Origin: Terfezia claveryi
Taxonomy: Eukaryota; Ascomycota; Pezizomycetes; Pezizales; Pezizaceae
Reading direction: 5' to 3'
Assembly (NCBI GenBank): GCA_015179025.1
Contig: WHUX01000005.1
Location: 847,926-911,925 of the forward strand
DNA: 64,000 bases
In this document: in pieces, positions 1 to 9,536 of the stretch
Position numbering within the stretch: the stretch's first letter is position 1
Layout of the letters: each line of letters begins with the position of its first letter
Notes under the pieces: model-generated
What the model saw: only the letters and a program-made list of their open reading frames with translations
Databases searched by the model: none
Told to the model about the DNA's origin: nothing
Program-made: the position numbers and the translations under genes

Positions 1-400
1 TTGGAGAGGGAGAAAGATATCATCTCGGTGGACGGTGAGACGAGGAATCTGTGGTAATGGACCTGATTTCAGTGATGGAGGAAAAGTTTGTGTTGATTGT
101 CGAGGCAAAGAGAGCATCTACCGGTCAGGCAATGAAGCAGTGTGTTTTGTCATTGAAGGATGCATGGGATAACAATGAAGGAGGTGAAGTGTACGGGTTT
201 GTTACATCAGGGAATCAATGGCGGATGTTTAAATTCGATGGTAAGTCTTTTGTCGCAACGGAGGAGTTTATGGTCTTGTTTGAGTCTATGAAGGAGGACA
301 AAAAGAGATGGACGAAAAACATTTTCAGTTGTGGTGGATTGTGTATATTTTGCGTTGAATTGAGGAATCATCAAGGACAAGGTTGTTTAAGGATAGGTGA
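1..400 (+). pseudogene. PD-(D/E)XK nuclease-like domain relic, cut by the window edge
   Basis: The reading frame opened at the window edge runs to a stop at 55-57 and resumes in another frame with MDLISVMEEKFVLIVEAK. A D followed about 15 residues later by a hydrophobic strand and E-x-K is the core of PD-(D/E)XK nuclease folds. Conserved-looking text continues to about 310 (AMKQCVLSLKD, GFVTSGNQWRMFKFDG), then jumps frame again near 318 to read SVVVDCVYFALN, followed by a TGA. Two frameshifts and a stop make this a dead copy. An intron could explain the first break, but the second argues for decay. I recall similar proteins in fungal multigene families; the exact family is not established here. 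Confidence 0.5.
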
Positions 401-616
401 TTGTAGTTTAGGTAGTGTAGGATGAGGATGTACTGCTCTCGTCTTCGTTATCCTCTTAGAACTGTAGGCACTCGAGTCCCAAAGGAGTTCTTTCCTGTGA
501 AGTCTCTGCTCAATGAAAAATTCAATCTCTATGATCTCAAGTCTGATGTAAAGTCGCTTATCCCCCATTTCCTAGTCCGACGGGGTAAAACAACCCCTGT
601 TTTTGCGCTAGTCAAC

Positions 617-631
617 GTGCCAACCAGACTA
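617..631 (-). mobile_element. ultra-short insertion, 15 bp
   Basis: The word GTGCCAACCAGACTA, reverse complement of TAGTCTGGTTGGCAC, is flanked on both sides by the 9-bp direct repeat CTAGTCAAC (608-616 and 632-640). This is the cleanest full 15-bp example of the family. Confidence 0.75.
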
Positions 632-669
632 CTAGTCAACCGTGGTACCGCCAACCACATGTATCATGC

Positions 670-853
670 GGTAGGGAGACTACCAAGATAGGACTAGCTT
701 AATCACAAAAAGGGTAGACTGGGAGATACCGGAAAAGGTATGGGCTAGTCTGGTTGGTATGGGCCAGAAAAGGACTATCTCAAAAAGGCAACCATCCAAT
801 GATACCGAAAGAAGTAGTCAAAAATTCTGAATACCCATTGCGTGCTGCGGCGG
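670..853 (+). repeat. paralogous repeat, copy 1
   Basis: From GGTAGGGAGA to GCGTGCTGCGG this stretch matches 7761-7993 closely, sharing GGGTAGACTGGGAGATACC and CAAAAAGGCAACCATCCAAT. The two copies differ by separate small insertions, so each serves as an empty-site control for the other. Confidence 0.8.
746..755 (+). mobile_element. ultra-short insertion, 10 bp
   Basis: TAGTCTGGTT lies between two copies of the 9-bp repeat GGTATGGGC (737-745 and 756-764). The paralogous copy at 7761-7993 has a single GGTATGGGC and no insert. This remnant could also be an excision footprint of a longer element. Confidence 0.75.
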
Positions 854-860
854 TCTCCCA

Positions 861-939
861 TAGTCTGGCGGGCACCTAGTCTGGCTAGCACTAGCCTCTC
901 GTAGACTAGTGCTAGCCAGACTAGCGGGCACCCCTCGTA
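861..939 (+). mobile_element. ultra-short insertion, outer element of a nested pair
   Basis: Flanked by the 9-bp repeat GGTCTCCCA (852-860 and 940-948). Without the nested insertion (877-923 plus one copy of its 9-bp duplication) it is only 23 bp, starting TAGTCTGG and ending CCTCGTA. Confidence 0.7.
877..923. mobile_element. 47-bp palindromic micro-element, nested
   Basis: Perfect 18-bp inverted repeats (877-894 and 906-923) starting TAGTCTGGCTAGCACTAG surround an 11-bp loop. The flanks are exact 9-bp repeats GCGGGCACC (868-876 and 924-932). It sits inside the outer element 861-939. This looks like the most complete member of the family: two TAGTCT ends and a target duplication of the length typical of Mutator-like elements. 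Confidence 0.8.
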
Positions 940-1009
940 GGTCTCCCACCGCAGTAAATTGGCACTAAACCTGCTAGCGTAGTCATGATCTAGTGCCGAC
1001 AGTTAATTG

Positions 1010-1038
1010 TAGTCTGGTTGCACTACCTTTCGCAGAGG
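1010..1038 (+). mobile_element. ultra-short insertion, 29 bp
   Basis: Begins TAGTCTGGTTGCAC and is flanked by exact 9-bp repeats AGTTAATTG (1001-1009 and 1039-1047). A second TAGTCTGGTTGC follows immediately at 1049, in a locally duplicated context. Confidence 0.7.
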
Positions 1039-1331
1039 AGTTAATTGGTAGTCTGGTTGCTAAACCTGGTAGCGTAGTCGCTACCTCTTATAATCTAGTG
1101 CGGCTCATATGTTCCAGACCTACTAGAGTAGTGACTGCCACCTTCAGTCCCATAACTCCAAGTGCGCTAAACCTAAGTTCTATACCACTAAGCCCATCAG
1201 GTTATTAATTTATGTTAACATTCTACCAATAATGCTGCATCCCCGCGTAACATTCTTAGCTGTGCCAGTATGTGCTACAGAATAATGCGATTACTAGGAT
1301 TAGTCGGATATTACTCCATACTGGTAGCCCG

Positions 1332-1341
1332 TAGTCTGGTT
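1332..1341 (+). mobile_element. ultra-short insertion, 10 bp
   Basis: TAGTCTGGTT between exact 9-bp repeats GGTAGCCCG (1323-1331 and 1342-1350), the same layout as 746-755. Confidence 0.75.
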
Positions 1342-1518
1342 GGTAGCCCGCATAAGTGTAACCCACTAAAGGCTCAGAGCCAATTGCTAGCGTGCAACCT
1401 TGCCAAAAATAATAACGTATGCATGCATCAGGTACATATTCGTGATTTTTGTTGACGTCGCAGCTAAACTGCAGTCAGTTAGACGATAAGTAGGCTAGGC
1501 TGCTGCACAACCCATGCT

Positions 1519-1673
1519 CGTCACGTAGCCTCGTAATAACCAATCTGTTGTCTCTGGGGGGTCTGAACCAGATCGGGTAAGTTGGTAGTGTTGTCACATG
1601 TCCTTTCAGTTTGCGACGTCACGAATGCTACAAATAATAATGTATTAACCTGGTTCTACGAGGCTACGTCACG
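1519..1673. mobile_element. small inverted-repeat (MITE-like) element, copy A
   Basis: ACGTAGCCTCGTA (1523-1535) is inverted at 1657-1669. The interior shares the words CACGAATGCTAC and TATTAACCTGG with copy B at 2171-2259. No clear target duplication was found. The word TCTACGAGGCTAC recurs alone at 3331-3343. Confidence 0.5.
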
Positions 1674-2170
1674 CCATATGTTCGTGCTGATTATTGTTGG
1701 TGTCACAGCTCATATGCACTATGCCATAGAAGGAAAATCTATCCGTATCATTACCACTGACCACAAGGGGCAGTGGCTACTGCAGTAGGCTTAGCTTGTT
1801 ATCTGCACTAGATCAGAAGAGGTAGTGACTACGGTAATATGTTTCGCGCCATTGCCGCCTGTTAACTAAACCTGCCAGTCTCGGTGCCCTCCAGCTCCTT
1901 TATTTGTTGACGCTCTGCACTGCGATCCATCTTCTCCACCCTGTTCCTAGCAGTGTGTCAACTGGTCTTCCTGTCGAACATCCCGCGAAATTAGCTAAAA
2001 AGTGATCGAACTTCTTTAGCTCCACCTTCATCGTTGGTACTTCTCCTGTTTTTCCATCCACAGGACCGCTTTTCCGTTTATCATCTCAATTTCCTCCTCC
2101 AATTTATCTTCCTCCTCTCTTAGCTGGCGTGAATTTCTAGAATTAAAACCAAAAGTCTTGGCAGACAACA

Positions 2171-2259
2171 CTAGCCTCGTAGTAACTCTGGGGGTCACAA
2201 ATCACGAATGCTACCACGAACACTACAATATATTAACCTGGGTACGAGGCTAGAGTTAC
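2171..2259. mobile_element. small inverted-repeat (MITE-like) element, copy B
   Basis: CTAGCCTCGTA (2171-2181) is inverted at 2243-2253, and GTAACTCT (2182-2189) is inverted at 2252-2259. Interior words are shared with copy A. An ultra-short insertion abuts the right side. Confidence 0.5.
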
Positions 2260-2260
2260 C

Positions 2261-2274
2261 GTGCAACCAGACTA
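2261..2274 (-). mobile_element. ultra-short insertion, 14 bp
   Basis: GTGCAACCAGACTA is flanked by 9-bp repeats AGAGTTACC (2252-2260) and AGAGTTATC (2275-2283), which differ by one transition. Confidence 0.65.
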
Positions 2275-3853
2275 AGAGTTATCACAAATTAATCAACGGT
2301 AAAAATGGTGCATAGCAATGGATTCAGCTGCAAAGCAGATGACAGTTGTATTGAAAGGCTTCTGAGCGAGGTTATCGCGGAGGCTTTGGAGGATGCAGCA
2401 GCGGTGGACTTATTGGTGCAGTGAAGCAGAGTGCGAGTGCGAGTGCGAGTGTGAGAGCAAAAAGCGTATGCGAGCGCGAGCATATGAAGTGTTCGGTCAA
2501 GAGTAGACGGTCAATTGAGTCTATCAAGAGAAGCTTATTGATACATGGGTGCTCTGAGTGCTCGTATATAGCCACGAGATCAGAGTAAAGTAAGGAGATA
2601 TCTATTACGCAGCTAGCGATAATATCATGCAAGGTAAACCCGTTGCGACAGATATTGTGGTCATGAGCAAGGAAAGTGAGGCATATGGAGTCATGAAGTA
2701 CATGAAGAAGAAATAAGAAATAACGTAGGGGTCCTTAGCAAGGTAGCAAGTGTTCGCTAGGTATCAGCATAAGTTAATAACGAAGAGACTTAACTAGGTA
2801 AAGTAAGGAAAAAACCGTTATTTACAACAAGTTGCCATTCACGGTCGGGTATCGGGTAAGAGCAACGGCAAGGGAAAAGGCGGACGCCAGATTCAAATAC
2901 CGAGTCCAGAAAATGCTCCACCGACACACAAGACACCGGAGCCAACACATTTACCGCCACTAGCCAGCACACCAGCAGTTTCAAAAATAAGAATGACTCC
3001 AACGTTTTTGAAGGAATGCGTTCCTTTACTGATGTGAGAAGAGGATTGCAAGGGATAGCCGAGGGTTTGGCGGACGTATTCTAATGAGGAGAATTTGAGG
3101 AGGAGCTTAGGTCATTCGCAGAACTGAAGGGGAGGATGACAAGGGAAGAGTGGGAAATAGTCGGGGAGTTCCTACTGTAAGCAGTTGCACCAATGTAGGA
3201 CTCGTGGGACCGGCAGAGGCACAGAGCGTTATAGAGGAAATTCTAGGAGAGTATGACTGTGAGGGACATAGGAGGGTAGCAGGTTCGTGACCTCACAACC
3301 AACTCCCCCAATAATAAACAACAGACTGGTTCTACGAGGCTACGGTAACTCTAATTATGCCAAGGCACCAGGGGCATAGTCGCATACCACTACATAACCT
3401 GGCTAGTGGCGTCCTTGGCATCCGTAATCTTTCACAGCAAACGTTAGAACTTCTACGAGCCTCATGGTGCGGTAACCCCTTCTTGGCCTTGTCCTGCTTC
3501 TGCCACCACAACCTCCACCAAAACCCTCCTCCACTACACCCTCCTTCACCCTCCTTCACCATACCCTGCTCGCCTACACTTTCTCAGACACATTTTCTTT
3601 TTAAGTTCTCAGTTTGTCTCCTTACTCTCAAAGAGGAACACAAACGGACAGCAAGCACGCTCGGAGACGTGAACAGCCAAATAGCCGCAAGTGTAGCGAT
3701 TCGATCAAAGCAACCAGTAAGTGCCAAACCTAGCAGATTAACTTGCCTTGTCCTGAAGCCACCTGGGTTTCCGGGTGGCTCTTCATGGCCCCCTTGGGGC
3801 CGCATAAGAGTAACAAGTATTTAAAAAATACAAATGAAAAAAAGTGCCAAACC

Positions 3854-3868
3854 TAGTCTGGTTGGCAC
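3854..3868 (+). repeat. TAGTCTGGTTGGCAC word
   Basis: Exact 15-mer just upstream of the 3945 gene. The flank AAGTGCCAAACCTAG resembles 3716-3730, which lacks the insert. No exact 9-bp duplication is present. Confidence 0.5.
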
Positions 3869-3944
3869 AAACCTAGCCTCTAACCATTTTACTAACTCCG
3901 TTCCCACAGATACGGATCAGAAGTTAACCGGCCACTCCGGGAAC

Positions 3945-5808
3945 ATGTCGAAACCAACTGATGATTACAGTAGCCCCCCAAATCAACCGGAGGCCCCCGC
4001 AAAGTCTATTGACCTACATTCTACTGAAGTCCTCCTAAAATTTACAAGATCCTTTGTTCTGCGATGGCTGGAGGTCATTTCAGATGGCATCGAAATATTT
4101 GACGGCTTACAGGATGTTCAGTGTAAGCACCTGGAGGCATTATGCAAAGAGCTATTTGCAAATTATTGCGTATTTAGCGAGGCAGTAAAATCGTGCCCTA
4201 CATACCCACCCCTCGAAACAATACACAAGGGACCCATCTTCAATGTTGACTACCAGGCCTGGATACAATATCTACGATGTCCCAGATGGCCCGGTGAAAG
4301 TGCCCGGATGCAGATTATCAGAGATCGATGTTCCGTATTACTAGGTGAACTAGAAGAAGGTAGAACCATTCTAGAGGGTGGTGGGGGTGGAGCAGCACAC
4401 GGAGCATCAACCGACCAGACGCTGCTTGTCGAATTGGCATACAAGGAAGTTGATGGAGTCTGGGCTGCACGGGCAAAGCTCAAATTTGCTCACAGTAAGC
4501 GGGGACTATCACATATTGTGGCCTGCACTGACAGGTTATCCAGCGCACGACCAGAGGTTCCTGACCCCCACAGAGGAGTTACAATTTTACGGATTTTCAG
4601 AAGAAAATGCACACAAGATGTTACTTGAAGCGGAGTTTGTTGAGGATGAGGACGATGCATATGAGATGGCATTAACCCATGTGCGGGCAAGACAACAGAT
4701 GAAGAGGTTTGGTTGGTTAGGTAAATTACCCTAGAAACCAATATAAAGTAGATCAAGCTCACGTCATTTTTAGAGACCACGGAGCAGCTTGTAGAGGCAG
4801 CGAGGGAAATTGGGATGTCTAGGCGGTTCTGCTCTGTCGTGGGCGATTCAGCCGAGTTTCAGTGGATTGCCTCCCAGCCGCTGTGGAAATTGATCGTGGA
4901 AAACATTGAAGATGTACATCTATTCTATATGGCGTATGTATCATTTCCTACTGTAGACTACTGGATTCTGACTTCAAGAAAACAGCGTTCTCAAGATGTC
5001 GAGCAACCAATCAGAGGACAGCTCAGATATACAGGACCCCACCCAAGTCGGCAGCGCAAGCATCTTCCAACCCGACATATGGTCCACGCAAACCCCTGAG
5101 AATCATGCCGGTATAGATGAGGACATGAATGAAGAAGAGTTTCCGCTACTGGAGTTAGCCATAACCGACCGGAGGGATGCTCCAGAGCAGTTTATCACAT
5201 TGTACAAAGGAGGGCTCAGCACTATGAAGCACTTCCTGTCATGGACATCAACTACGGAAGCTCGAAACGTCACAGAGATAGAATCGCCGCCACCATCCGA
5301 CTTCTGCACTTTCCCAGCCATCTACTTGACACCCCACAAGGAACTAGCAGAGTATCATGCAAACCTGCGCAGACGCATATCCGGACTCGGAAATGACGAT
5401 GTGGGAATTTTGACTATATACATAAGGCAATTCGAGCACGAGACCTTAGAAGGTGATACTTGGAAAAATGTAAGTAACCCTCATGAATAAATAACCTGGC
5501 TCTGACGTGTGGAGTTTGTTTTTCTAAACCGCCTTTATAAACCCTTGCCCAAAGCATGGGATCAATGGACCAGGGCCCCGATCGTGAAGGGCGAGGTAGC
5601 CGGTCCGAATGCGTCAGTAAGTGTAACCATTTCAAGATGGCAGATAGCACATGCTAACCATTCTCCATAGTATACTGCGAATCAAAACTGGCAGGAGGTG
5701 AGGAGGTTAAATGTTTGGGATATACCGTCACCACTGCAATACCGCTTTCTTAGATGTTCTTATTCTCTCCTCGCAAATGTTGAGGCTCAATACGGCAGGT
5801 TACATTAA
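3945..5808 (+). CDS. six-exon protein of unknown function with possible ADP-ribosyltransferase-like segment
   Basis: Exons 3945-4494, 4535-4720, 4774-4933, 4986-5469, 5515-5616 and 5671-5808 join without a stop into 539 residues. The introns are 40, 53, 52, 45 and 54 bp, with donors GTAAGC, GTAAAT, GTATGT, GTAAGT and GTAAGT. CTGAC precedes the acceptor in introns 1, 3 and 4 and CTAAC in intron 5. I preferred the ATG at 3945 over the in-frame ATG at 3834, because the longer version reads through a dispersed repeat. Residues 371-424 read LYKGG, then PAIYLTP and ELAEYHA. That spacing recalls DUF3990-type ADP-ribosyltransferase-fold proteins, but I cannot place catalytic residues. There is no signal peptide or membrane span. 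It is one of only two genes here that look intact, so it may be an expressed host gene. Confidence 0.7.
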
Positions 5809-6425
5809 ATAACAACGTTCATGAGCTCCTTCATCCTGTATCTCTTGGCTAAAAGCCCCGGCCGGTCAGAATCTTTTTTTTTGTTAAGTCTGTACTGTAC
5901 GCAAATGGTATATTCCCTGAAGGGAATATAGCGTGGTAATACCCTAGTCTGGTTGGTACCGTATTTTAGCGATACGGAAGTCGTATATCCGGCCGTACGT
6001 CGTATAAGTACGGGTGTCCATAGAATTAAAAATACGTGCAACACTCTATTACATTCATGGGAAGATCTGATAAGATTGAAATCTAAGATACGCATGAACG
6101 CCAAGCACCAAGGTTGATTAAGCGGACTTAAAATTCCAGAATTGGCCCGTGCCGGCACAGCAACATCGAATGGTTATCATCACGTAAGCTGCACTTCGCG
6201 AGGGCAACGTTGTCACACTAGGGTGGCATGAGACTAACACTAGGGAATTGGTGTTCTCGTACCCAGATCCTAGCCTGATCTTGGCATTCGCTTCTGCGAT
6301 TTAATCAGAAGAGAGTCACTCCCTCCCTAGGAGCGGTCGGGTTCGAGACTAGAGTCACTCTAGGCTATCTATAAAGGCAAATTGAGAAGAAACCGAGTCT
6401 ATAATTATATACATAATGTAAAAGC
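5809..6425. other. intergenic, no gene seen
   Basis: Contains a perfect 10-bp inverted repeat TATATTCCCT/AGGGAATATA (5909-5930), a TAGTCTGGTTGGTAC word at 5945-5959 without a clear target duplication, and CGATACGG-type short palindromes. No protein-like frame was found. Confidence 0.5.
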
Positions 6426-7270
6426 TCAAACCACTGGGGCCGAATTAGGACATGAATAATTTCTCAAGCCAGTATGGCAATAAAGCAGTATACAATTGCC
6501 CTTCCTTTTTGCATTGGCAGCGACAGTCTGCACATTGGCCCTTGCATTTACAGCAAACCACAGATCCAGTAGAAGCCAGGCGTGCAACTTTATGAATTGA
6601 CTTTGGCTTTTGGGTTTGCCATGTTGATGGGATAGACTCAAGGTAATTTGGTCTAATACTAGAAGGAAGCCGCTCCAATTCTCTAGTAGGATAGTATCGA
6701 TCTACTAAGCCATATTCACAATATAGCTGATGTCGGTCAGGATGGCTTGTAGACAACTCTGCAAAAAATCTGGCGATGGTCAGTAGAAGCTCGATCAATA
6801 CTAGGAATTCGCAAGCTAACGAGATCTCCTACTGTAAAGGTATCTATTTTGTGCTGTTGAGTATATCGATTCGCCATTTGCTTGCGAGCTGTCCAAGTAC
6901 GTTTACGTACTTTTGCTAGCATAACATCAGTGCTAGGAAGTTGAACATTACGCAGCTTATATTTATTCAATGCCTTCCATTGCAGTTTGATGGCTAGCAA
7001 ATCACCTGCTGGGGCCTTTAAGTTTGGGTCTCGAAGGTAAGCTTTTATTTTACGAGATCTAGTTCTATATTAGTCACTACATACTTGAGTAGATTGAAAG
7101 AATTACTTCTCGGAGGTCAACCGAGATTTACTACTTGTTGCATGCAAATAGTCTTCAAACTTAGTACGTGCAGTACCGGAGAATGCTTCAATTGCACTTT
7201 GAGATGGAGCGGCACCTAGGGCGTGAAATTGATTGAAATCAATATCACTATCATAATCAGAAACTGACAT
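6426..7270 (-). pseudogene. KRBA2/SCAND3-like integrase-type transposon relic, core deleted
   Basis: Reading leftwards from an ATG at 7270, the frame gives an acidic start (SVSDYDSDIDF, SAIEAFSGTARTKFEDYLHA). It crosses two TAA codons, probably former CAA, and continues KIKAYLRDPNLKAPAGDL. Next comes TARKQMANRYTQQHKIDTF and FTVGDLVSLRIPSIDRA, then after a frameshift near 6745 LYCEYGLVDRYYPTRELERL. It ends with the cysteine cluster CCKCKGQCADCRCQCKKEG. The VGDLV...IP..DRA segment plus a C-rich tail matches the C-terminal part of KRAB-A-domain-2/SCAN-3-like domesticated integrases and their parent elements. I see no DDE integrase core between the two parts, so this is an internally deleted copy. 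A second frameshift lies near 6470-6490. Confidence 0.6.
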
Positions 7271-7478
7271 TATAGTGAGTGTAGAAATGTTGTGGTATGC
7301 TGGTAATATTATGATATGTAGAGGAAGTTGTATTGAAGAGTATGCTGCGTGGAAGTATATTTCTGTTATATTGAATGAAAATCTTTACGAACTACCTCTA
7401 GCGAACTACTTAGAGGTTTTATCATTATTTGTTGCGTTGAAAGAAAGTCGAGGTTTTACTGTAATTCAGTAATGGACT

Positions 7479-7554
7479 GGTCCGTTGCGGAATCCAGTCC
7501 ATTCTGGAATGGACCAGTCTATACCAGTATGGACTGGATTCCGCAACGGACCAG
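7479..7554. repeat. perfect 24-bp inverted repeat, 28-bp spacer
   Basis: Positions 7479-7502 (starting TGGTCCGTTGCGGAATCCAG) are exactly inverted at 7531-7554. The spacer carries a further GGAATGGACC-type half palindrome. It could be the two ends of a DNA transposon brought together by a near-total internal deletion, or a palindromic MITE. Confidence 0.7.
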
Positions 7555-7684
7555 AACATATACATTTGACGACCCAACACAGCTGGCATTTGGGATGCAA
7601 GCCAGATGGGGCTACTCCGAAATTTTGTTTGCAGTACTGCATGTGAAGGGCTCACCTCAGTGCTACTGTTGGGCGTCGTGGAAC

Positions 7685-7707
7685 CTACGAGGGTCTGATC
7701 GAGACTA
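7685..7707 (-). mobile_element. ultra-short insertion, second subfamily, 23 bp
   Basis: CTACGAGGGTCTGATCGAGA ending GACTA is nearly the right half of the 52-bp element at 7847-7898. The flanks are CGTGGAAC (7677-7684) and CGTGGGAC (7708-7715), seven of eight matching. Confidence 0.5.
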
Positions 7708-7760
7708 CGTGGGACTGGGGAAACTCAATCCAGAAATGGTAACCAGACTAAAATTGGTGT

Positions 7761-7993
7761 GGTAGGGAGAATACCAAGATAGAACTAGCTTAATGACAGA
7801 AAGGGTAGACTGGGAGATACCAGAAAAGGTATGGGCCAAAAAAGGATAGTCTTGATCAGAACCCTCTACAATAACTACGAGGGTTCTGATTGAGACTAAA
7901 AAAGGACTACCTGTAAGATTTCTCAAAAAGGCAACCATCCAATGATACCGAAACAAGAAGTCAAAATTCTAAAAACCCAATGCGTGCTGTGGT
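7761..7993 (+). repeat. paralogous repeat, copy 2
   Basis: Matches 670-853. It lacks the TAGTCTGGTT insertion of copy 1 but carries the 52-bp element 7847-7898, which copy 1 lacks. Confidence 0.8.
7847..7898. mobile_element. 52-bp palindromic micro-element
   Basis: Begins TAGTCTTGATCAGAACCCTC; the last 20 bp are its reverse complement with two mismatches. The flanks are AAAAAGGA on both sides (7839-7846 and 7899-7906; nine bases if the end A is shared). The paralogous copy at 670-853 has one GAAAAGGA and no insert. Confidence 0.8.
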
Positions 7994-7999
7994 GGTAGA

Positions 8000-8241
8000 C
8001 TCGAAAGGGCAACCTCCAACTGTGGAGGGCCAAGCTAGACAATACAGTGGATCCTACATGCCGAGTGTGCAGCAGAAGCGAGGAGACTGGCAAACACGTA
8101 GCGCTGGTATGCCCACAGGGGGAGGAGATTGGCAGGAGATGGAGGGGGAGGGAAGTTATTTCTGTTATGACGTTTCCTTTGTTCGGCAGGCTGGCGCTCA
8201 TGCAATCCGTTGTCCCGTGGATGTACCGAATCTTTTAAGAC
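8000..8241 (+). pseudogene. non-LTR retrotransposon (LINE) ORF2 C-terminal relic
   Basis: The frame reads TCRVCSRSEETGKHVALVCP near 8055-8115. A C-x2-C-x4-ET-x2-H-x4-C knuckle of this kind follows the RNase H domain at the end of Tad1/I-type LINE polyproteins. The frame closes at the stop after position 8235. No reverse transcriptase is present next to it, so this is a 5'-truncated tail. It follows directly on copy 2 of the paralogous repeat, whose tail may be part of the same element. Confidence 0.5.
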
Positions 8242-8816
8242 GAGGGAACGGGGCCGTCTCTTAGCCCTAGGCTCCATAGATGTAAAGACTCCTAAAAAAA
8301 AAAATTAAAAAAAAAAGTGGGCTCAGGTTGATAACACACATATATGTGGAATATTTGCTGATTGAATCGACGTCCACACTGAACGTGCTATTGCCGTAAA
8401 TAATTGGAAAAATATTCCCCACAAATAAGATAACATAAAGTAATACCCCATACCGGGTGAGATCCCATGAGTGGGTAATTGCAGGATAGTAAAGGAGTTT
8501 CTTGAACAGGTGAGCACCAAAGAACCCCAGTTGCGTAAATACATCCGAATCTTCCAGAAAGCAATGCAAAACAATGGCATGAACACTATCGGCCAACGAG
8601 TGACACTGTATACCAGAGAGTACTATCTATATATTCGTATATTTTCACTCCTAAACTATATCAATACAGAAACAGTGGGGGCAAGCCATGTGTTATACCC
8701 TGTGTTCAGGCTGCGGGACCATATTTGGGGGGGGGGGGCGTTTTTAGGACTCGCTCATAAAGAGCCCTTCAAGTCCTTTCCCAGACCACAATCATTTTCG
8801 GTACCCCAAACGCACC
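8242..8816. other. intergenic upstream of the MADS-like gene
   Basis: Contains A-runs near 8294-8318 and a run of 12 G (8727-8738). No gene was recognised. Confidence 0.4.
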
Positions 8817-9180
8817 ATGTCCACTTCCGTGAAAAGGCAAGTTGCACAAGACCTAAAATCAACCTCCATCAGATTTCGCAAGCGGTGGCTAGGCTTGTTT
8901 AAGAAACCATTCGAGCTTGGACACTTCTGTCATGCCGATATATATTTACTGGTTCGCAGAGATGGGAAGTGCTACGTGTACAAATCCGTAGAGGCAGCCT
9001 CATGGCCGCCTCCACTAGAAAGTTTGGTCGGTTCTGTGGCTTGAGATATGGTGTCCTCATATTAATGTTCACCAGAAAGCCCACGTTACACAAGTTGGTC
9101 CGAAGGATTATGAACCAGGAGTACCATTGGTTAGGAAAGATTGTGAAGGGTCTTTGTTAAAGCCACCAACTTTTGAGTAG
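8817..9180 (+). CDS. small MADS-box-like (SRF-type) protein, two exons
   Basis: Exon 1 (8817-9026) starts at an ATG in a good fungal context (CGCACCATGT). Its middle reads RKRWLGLFKKPFELGHFCHA, followed by DIYLLVRRDGKCYVYKS. That is the MADS signature (R/K-rich, GLxKKxxEL, C-x-A-D/E, hydrophobic strand, GKxYxYxS). SWPPP follows, a motif I associate with short Pezizomycete MADS-like proteins. Exon 2 (9076-9180) adds DYEPGVPLVRKDCEGSLLKP and ends at TAG. The intron of 49 bp has a weak donor (GTCGGT) and acceptor CCAG; without it the protein would stop at 75 residues. With it the product is 104 residues. It probably binds DNA, but the basic N-terminus is shorter than in classical MADS factors, so it may be a degenerate family copy. 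Confidence 0.6.
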
Positions 9181-9273
9181 CTAGGACGGGGCACTAGATA
9201 ATTGTCATGTGGTATTGGAATTTCTGAGGGTTATAGAGTTTATTTTAAGTAATTCAAAACCAAATTCAAACCC

Positions 9274-9465
9274 GTGTGGATTACCGGAATGTCCACATGG
9301 GTTGAAATGATGTCCACATGGGTTGGGATAACCTTACGGAGAAAATTTATACCCACACGGGTTGGGTGCCCCTACGGACACAGTTTATCTTCGCACGGAC
9401 AGAGTTTATGTCCACACGGGTTACGTTGCCCGTGCGGAAACAAATCATGTCCACACGGGCTCTTG
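9274..9465. repeat. degenerate GTCCACACGGGTT minisatellite
   Basis: Variants of GTCCACACGGGTTG recur about every 20-40 bp (9290, 9312, 9350, 9410, 9450), interspersed with CGTGCGGA or CTACGGA half-units. The units are too uneven for a simple array. No gene function is seen. Confidence 0.5.
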
Positions 9466-9536
9466 GTAGTTATAATTTCCATTGGCAGCACCCCAACTCA
9501 TCAACACTTCAGCCCTTCTTACAGCGTCAAACACAA

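Larger units (their letters stand above)
426..3300. other. gene-poor stretch with small insertions
   Basis: I see no convincing coding sequence here. The stretch holds the left copy of a paralogous repeat, most of the ultra-short insertions described separately, two related inverted-repeat elements, and a short GAGTGC-type microsatellite near 2430-2455. Confidence 0.6.

Noticed and set aside
3357..3824. A 155-codon frame upstream of the six-exon gene
   Set aside because: Low-complexity, overlaps a competing frame on the other strand, and contains dispersed repeat words; no family similarity.
6330..6360. GGTTCGAGAC resembling a tRNA T-arm
   Set aside because: No acceptor stem, D-arm or anticodon stem could be folded around it.
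8727..8738. Run of 12 G
   Set aside because: A homopolymer without context; possibly a sequencing problem, not a functional claim.
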